NCBI GenBank assembly: GCA_002127415.1
Contig: MWJR01000106.1
Location: forward strand, 1 to 16,889
DNA: 16,889 nucleotides
From: Calditrichaeota bacterium AABM5.125.24
GTDB lineage: Bacteria > Electryoneota > AABM5-125-24 > Hatepunaeales > Hatepunaeaceae
Direction of reading: 5' to 3'
Of this stretch, positions 13,688 through 16,889 are shown one piece after another; the first letter of the stretch is position 1, and the number at the start of each line of letters is the position of its first letter. The translations under genes were made by a program, and so were the position numbers. Under the pieces are notes generated by a model. The model was not told the DNA's origin. It did not search any database and worked only from the letters and a program-made list of their open reading frames with translations.

Positions 13688-13707
13688 GGTCTGCCGACTG
13701 GCGGACC
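13688..13707. repeat. Short palindrome
   Basis: GGTCTGCC and GGCGGACC pair over 8 positions, one as G-T, around a 4-nt loop. It resembles the GGCGGAC/GTCCGCC hairpin at 8143-8164 and lies 11 bp before the tandem array. Confidence 0.4.
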
Positions 13708-13718
13708 ACCTGCCGAAA

Positions 13719-13990
13719 CCGGTAGGGGCGCGATTCATCGCGCCCGCTTATCGGGCGTCATAAGCTTGTCCCTGCAAAGCAGGGATGCCGCCCCTACCGG
13801 AGTTTGAGACTTTCGGGTAGGGGCGCGATTCATCGCGCCCGTCGAGCGGGCGTCATAAGCTTGTCCCTGCAAAGCAGGGATGCCGTCCCTACCGGGTTTG
13901 AGATTTTTGGGTAGGGGCGCGATTCATCGCGCCCGCTTATCGGGCGTCATAAGCTTGTCCCTGCAAAAGCAGGGATGCCGCCCCTACCGG
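13719..13990 (+). repeat. Three-copy tandem array of an ~81-bp palindromic unit
   Basis: Units at 13719-13800, 13815-13895 and 13909-13990 are nearly identical and are separated by 13-14 bp similar spacers (GTTTGAGACTTTC and GTTTGAGATTTTT), giving a 94-95 bp period. Each unit begins with GGTAGGGGCGCGATTCATCG and ends with the CCCCTACCGG complement of its start, so it has terminal inverted repeats. Inside are hairpins: GGGCGCGA-TTCA-TCGCGCCC, GCCCGC..GCGGGC or a similar form, and TCCCTGC-AAA-GCAGGGA. The copies differ by a few substitutions and one inserted A. Spacers are similar rather than unique, so this is not a CRISPR array. It lies 65 bp upstream of the NSS transporter start. Confidence 0.85.
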
Positions 13991-14006
13991 GGAAAATCAT
14001 TTCACC

Positions 14007-14036
14007 GCTGTCATCCCGAAGCGTCTGGATGACAGC
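14007..14036 (+). promoter_or_regulatory. Hairpin in the leader of the NSS transporter
   Basis: GCTGTCATCC (14007-14016) and its exact complement (14027-14036) form a 10-bp stem with a 10-nt loop, ending 18 nt before the ATG and about 7 nt before the AGGG ribosome-binding site (14044-14047). If it is in the transcript it could affect translation. GTCATCC..GGATGAC is also a common dispersed-palindrome word, so it may only be a repeat. No T-run follows. Confidence 0.4.
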
Positions 14037-14054
14037 CTTAAGCAGGGTATCGGT

Positions 14055-15542
14055 ATGGCCGATCAGGGATCAGGTCGTGAGAGGTGGGGGTCGCGCACCG
14101 GTTTTGTTATGGCAGCCGTAGGGTCTGCCATCGGTCTGGGTAATGTGTGGCGCTTCCCTTACATCTGCTATCAGAACGGTGGTGGAGCGTTTCTCATTCC
14201 GTTCTTCTTTGCGCTCTTCACCTGCGGGTTCCCTCTATTAATGCTGGAATTCGCTATGGGCAAACGGGCACAAGGCGGCGCTCCACAAGCCTTCCACGCT
14301 ATCCGTCCCTTTATGGCCTGGGCGGGGTGGCTGGCCTGCCTGTGTGCCTTTGTAATCGTCACCTATTACTGCGTAATTATGGCCTGGTCGTGGGATTACG
14401 TCTGGTATTCAATAAAAATGGCCTGGGGCACTGATGCGGAGGGCTTTTTCAGGGAGCACGTTCTCAACCTGACATCCGGGCCTGGCATCCTGGGCGTTAT
14501 TCAGGGGCCTATTGTGATCGGACTTATCCTGACCTGGATTGCAATCCTGGCCATTCTCTGGAAGGGCATCAGGTCAGTGGGGCGAGTTGTGCTGGTGACT
14601 GTGCCTCTGCCGGCGCTGTGCCTGGCCGTTCTGGCCGTCAGGGGATTGACCCTGCCCGGTGCGGTGGACGGTGTGACCTATTACCTTCAGCCGGATTTTG
14701 TGAAGCTAACTGACCCGCGGGTCTGGCTGGCAGCATACGGACAGGTTCTGTTTTCATTGTCTTTAGGGATGGCGGTGCTTGCGGCCTATGCCAGCTACCT
14801 GCCGAGAGATGCCGACATATCAAACAACGCCTTTATGACCGGGTTTGCCAACTGCGGATTCAGCTTTTTCGCCGGATTCGCCGTCTTCTCCGCCCTCGGT
14901 TTTCTGGCTTATCAGACGGGGGTTCCGGTGCAGGATGTGGTGGAATCGGGACCGGACCTGGCATTCATCACCTATCCCACCATCATTTCCCAACTGCCTT
15001 TCTGGGCCCCGTTTTTCGGGGTGGTGTTCTTCCTTATGCTGTTGACTCTGGGGATAGATTCAGCGTTCTCCCTTGTGGAGGGATTCGCCACGCCGCTGAG
15101 AGACACCTTCGGAACCAAGCACATCAAGGTTGTTATCTGGCTGTGCATCATCGGCCTGGCCATCGGGATCATCTATGTCACCCGGGGTGGGTTCTATTGG
15201 TTGGACATCGTAGATCACCATGTGTCCGATTACGGCCTGGTAACCATCGCTCTGGTTGAATGCATTGTTGTAGGATGGATTTTCGGGGCCAGGAGACTTC
15301 GAAGAGAGATGAATGAAACCTCAGAAGTAAAGATCGGGAGCTGGTGGGATATCTGCATAATGGCAATTACACCATTGGTTTTGGGTTATTTTTTAATCTC
15401 TTCCCTCATCAAGGGTATCATTGAACCTTACGGCGATTATCCAGCCTGGGCGAACTGGGTTGGAGGATGGGGGATGATTATCCTGGTAATTGCAATCTCG
15501 ATTTTCCTCGGCACAAAATACCATCGGAAAGGGGTCAAGTGA
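14055..15542 (+). CDS. Sodium-dependent amino-acid transporter, NSS/SNF family (MetP-like)
   Basis: This 495-residue inner-membrane symporter of the neurotransmitter:sodium symporter family (LeuT fold) takes up amino acids with Na+. The unwound TM1 signature GSAIGLGNVWRFPY is at residues 23-36. N30 corresponds to the LeuT Na1-site Asn27 and R33 to the extracellular gate Arg30. QNGGGAFLIPFF (40-51) follows, and LLMLEFAMGKRAQGG (61-75) ends TM2. About 11-12 hydrophobic segments are visible. The ATG at 14055 has AGGG 7 nt upstream. Its stop codon overlaps the start of a MetS-like small subunit, and that pairing is typical of methionine/alanine importers such as MetPS of Corynebacterium. Substrate specificity is inferred from this pairing only. 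Other amino acids are possible. Confidence 0.93.
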   Translation: MADQGSGRERWGSRTGFVMAAVGSAIGLGNVWRFPYICYQNGGGAFLIPFFFALFTCGFPLLMLEFAMGKRAQGGAPQAFHAIRPFMAWAGWLACLCAFVIVTYYCVIMAWSWDYVWYSIKMAWGTDAEGFFREHVLNLTSGPGILGVIQGPIVIGLILTWIAILAILWKGIRSVGRVVLVTVPLPALCLAVLAVRGLTLPGAVDGVTYYLQPDFVKLTDPRVWLAAYGQVLFSLSLGMAVLAAYASYLPRDADISNNAFMTGFANCGFSFFAGFAVFSALGFLAYQTGVPVQDVVESGPDLAFITYPTIISQLPFWAPFFGVVFFLMLLTLGIDSAFSLVEGFATPLRDTFGTKHIKVVIWLCIIGLAIGIIYVTRGGFYWLDIVDHHVSDYGLVTIALVECIVVGWIFGARRLRREMNETSEVKIGSWWDICIMAITPLVLGYFLISSLIKGIIEPYGDYPAWANWVGGWGMIILVIAISIFLGTKYHRKGVK

Positions 15543-15649
15543 TGCCTGCGTCAGCCTGGATTATGCTGGTTTTCGGATGCCTGGTTCTCTATGGGGGGTT
15601 CCTCTGTAGCTTGTGGATTGCCACAAGGAAAAAAAAGAGTGGTGAATAG
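15542..15649 (+). CDS. metS: MetS-like NSS transporter small subunit
   Basis: This 35-residue single-span membrane protein starts MPASAWIMLVFGCLVLYGG and ends in a basic cytoplasmic tail (ATRKKKSGE). The pattern matches the MetS family (methionine/alanine importer small subunit): a short polar start, one helix with a conserved aromatic-GG near its middle, and a Lys/Arg-rich C-terminus. MetS is needed by its NSS partner MetP in Corynebacterium. The ATG shares one base with the TGA stop of the transporter (ATGA-type overlap). A GGGG ribosome-binding site lies 7 nt upstream inside the transporter gene, so the two are translationally coupled. A 60-codon frame starting at 15467 ends at the same stop, but the in-frame ATG at 15542 fits better. 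The family call rests on pattern and position. Confidence 0.8.
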   Translation: MPASAWIMLVFGCLVLYGGFLCSLWIATRKKKSGE

Positions 15650-15911
15650 CCGAAGAGATTGCTGTTCGTGACGGCTTTATGCTGGTTGCAGGTATCCTCA
15701 GGGTGGGTTAGGCTGCCGGCCGGTTTGTGGAGAAATTCTCAATCAATATCACGCCCGAGCCCTTCCGTTTGCGCTATAGTGGTGTATGCACTAAATTTGG
15801 GTTGTGATTACCGATGGCCCCCCTTCCGATCCAATTTGCAGCAATTTCGCAACTATTGCGACGGTATTCATTAGATTGGGTGGAACCTTAAGGTCAAATG
15901 TCATATCCGGG

Positions 15912-16889
15912 ATGTCAAACCGAGAAATATCACCCCCGGAAGTAACCTGCCGATTGTTGCAGCCAGATGAGATAGAGGCTGTAAACGCGTTCTATAACGA
16001 CCCTCAGGAGAGACCCGGTGCCGAGGTGAGGGGATATGTGCCGCGAACAACCGAACAGTGGTTGTGGGAGTTTAATTCAAACAATCTCGAAGCCCCGCCA
16101 TACGCTGTTTCTTTATGTAAAGGACGTATAGTTGGCAGTCAGGCCTTCATACCGATTGAGCTGATCAGGGGTGGGGAGATAATTCCCTCTGAGAAGAGCG
16201 AGGACACCTTGATCAACCTTGATTACAGGGGTATGGGGCTCTTGGATGAAATGTATGCGCTTCTATTAAGACGCGCCAAGGGATGCGGGGTTGGAATTCA
16301 GTGGGGCTTCACAACAACGGCTGTCAGACCGCTGCTCAGGAGTGAGTTCAAGTCACTGGGTAAGATTGATGAACTGAGGGCCGACCTGAACCCTGTCTAC
16401 GCCCTTTCAGCCTTACTTCTGAGTGGTAAAGTGGGGTTCTCCACAGTAGGCAGGCTCTTCAAAGCAATCCCCGAACTTCCCAGGCTGGCTTTATCTTTCA
16501 TATCCGGATCCCTGAAGAGGGCTCGGACGCCGCCTCCGCCGGGGGATATAACAGTGACTGAACTGGAATGCCCTGATGAATGTTGTGATCGGTTTTCATA
16601 TGAGTTTTCCCGGCAGTGGGAGGGTTTTTCGGTTCATCTGTCAGCCGGATACCTTAAATGGCGACTTTATGATAACCCGTTCTTCAGGTATAAGGTCTAT
16701 GCTGCGAACTTCGGGGATGAGATGGTGGGACTGGCGGCATTCAAGCTCGATGATAGGGGTAAGATCGGCAAGATCTCTGAGTTAGTGGCGATTCCCACCG
16801 AGAAAAGCGGGGCCGATCAGGTGTTGAATGCTCTTCTGCAGCCAGGGCTGGAACATTTCCGCCGGAACAGGTATAAATATGTTATTGGG
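15912..16889 (+). CDS. GNAT-family acyltransferase-like protein, partial (3' end beyond window)
   Basis: An open frame of at least 326 codons runs off the right edge. It begins MSNREISPPEVTCRLLQPDE and includes YAVSLCKGRIVGSQAFIPIE, a typical GNAT strand-turn-strand. The LDYRGMGLLDEMYALLLRRA segment (around residue 105-124) has the Arg-Gly-x-Gly acyl-CoA loop followed by the alpha-3 helix, and GFTTTAVRPLLRSEF follows as in GNAT motif B. A second region (QWEGFSVHLSAGYLKWRLYD onward) suggests an extended two-domain GNAT of the type found near glycan genes. The start is uncertain: ATG at 15912 lacks a good ribosome-binding site, and the frame stays open further upstream (possible TTG at 15876). 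The substrate is unknown. The 15650-15911 spacer shows no other feature. Confidence 0.65.
   Translation, partial: MSNREISPPEVTCRLLQPDEIEAVNAFYNDPQERPGAEVRGYVPRTTEQWLWEFNSNNLEAPPYAVSLCKGRIVGSQAFIPIELIRGGEIIPSEKSEDTLINLDYRGMGLLDEMYALLLRRAKGCGVGIQWGFTTTAVRPLLRSEFKSLGKIDELRADLNPVYALSALLLSGKVGFSTVGRLFKAIPELPRLALSFISGSLKRARTPPPPGDITVTELECPDECCDRFSYEFSRQWEGFSVHLSAGYLKWRLYDNPFFRYKVYAANFGDEMVGLAAFKLDDRGKIGKISELVAIPTEKSGADQVLNALLQPGLEHFRRNRYKYVIG

Noticed and set aside
13547..13807. An 86-codon plus-strand open frame
   Set aside because: It overlaps the C-run hairpin, a palindrome and the first tandem repeat unit. The sequence is explained by the repeats and looks non-protein-like.
13719..13990. CRISPR array
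   Set aside because: The repeats are about 81 bp with TIRs, the spacers are only 13-14 bp and similar to each other, there are just three copies, and no cas genes are nearby.
15659..15874. A 71-codon plus-strand open frame between the MetS-like and GNAT-like genes
   Set aside because: It has no ribosome-binding site or domain and its composition is unlike the neighbours. It is treated as spacer.

Overview
The window looks like a chromosomal segment of an uncultured Gram-negative bacterium. Its coding regions have moderate-to-high GC. It carries an outer-membrane beta-barrel, FecR and CHASE2-cyclase genes, and its spacers are crowded with several different palindromic repeat families. This style resembles environmental lineages such as those of the FCB/Zixibacteria type. 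That placement is a guess from gene style, because no rRNA or other marker gene is present.

Layout, left to right. (1) 331-2867, minus strand: a compact three-gene surface-glycan cassette, transcribed right to left: DegT-type sugar aminotransferase, GT2 glycosyltransferase, hexapeptide acyltransferase. (2) 3240-5176, plus strand: a phosphate module, a DUF47/PhoU-like accessory protein followed 23 bp later by a PiT phosphate permease. (3) 5529-12837, minus strand: four co-directional envelope genes. In transcription order these are a secreted protein with an Ig/Fn3-like domain, a periplasmic FecR-domain protein, an 847-residue predicted outer-membrane beta-barrel, and a CHASE2-class IIIb adenylate cyclase with a C-terminal TPR-like tail. 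A hairpin with a T-run after the barrel gene suggests the cyclase has its own promoter. (4) 14055-15649, plus strand: a sodium-coupled amino-acid transporter of the NSS family and an overlapping 35-codon MetS-like small subunit, too short for ordinary gene calling. (5) 15912 to the window end, plus strand: a GNAT-like acyltransferase cut by the window edge.

The spacers are unusually rich in structure. There is a TIR-bounded MITE-like element (7771-8035) interrupted by a second palindromic element flanked by a 5-bp duplication. A truncated relative of the same MITE lies at 3086-3181, next to two copies of a 33-bp direct repeat. A 41-bp perfect inverted repeat pair (124-164 and 5351-5391) brackets both the glycan cassette and the phosphate module. 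A three-copy tandem array of an ~81-bp palindromic unit sits upstream of the NSS transporter. Many short G+C-rich hairpins also lie between genes.

The best candidate for an undescribed system is the 5529-12837 cluster: a possible envelope-sensing module linking secreted/periplasmic proteins and an outer-membrane barrel to cAMP production. This is inferred from architecture and gene order only.
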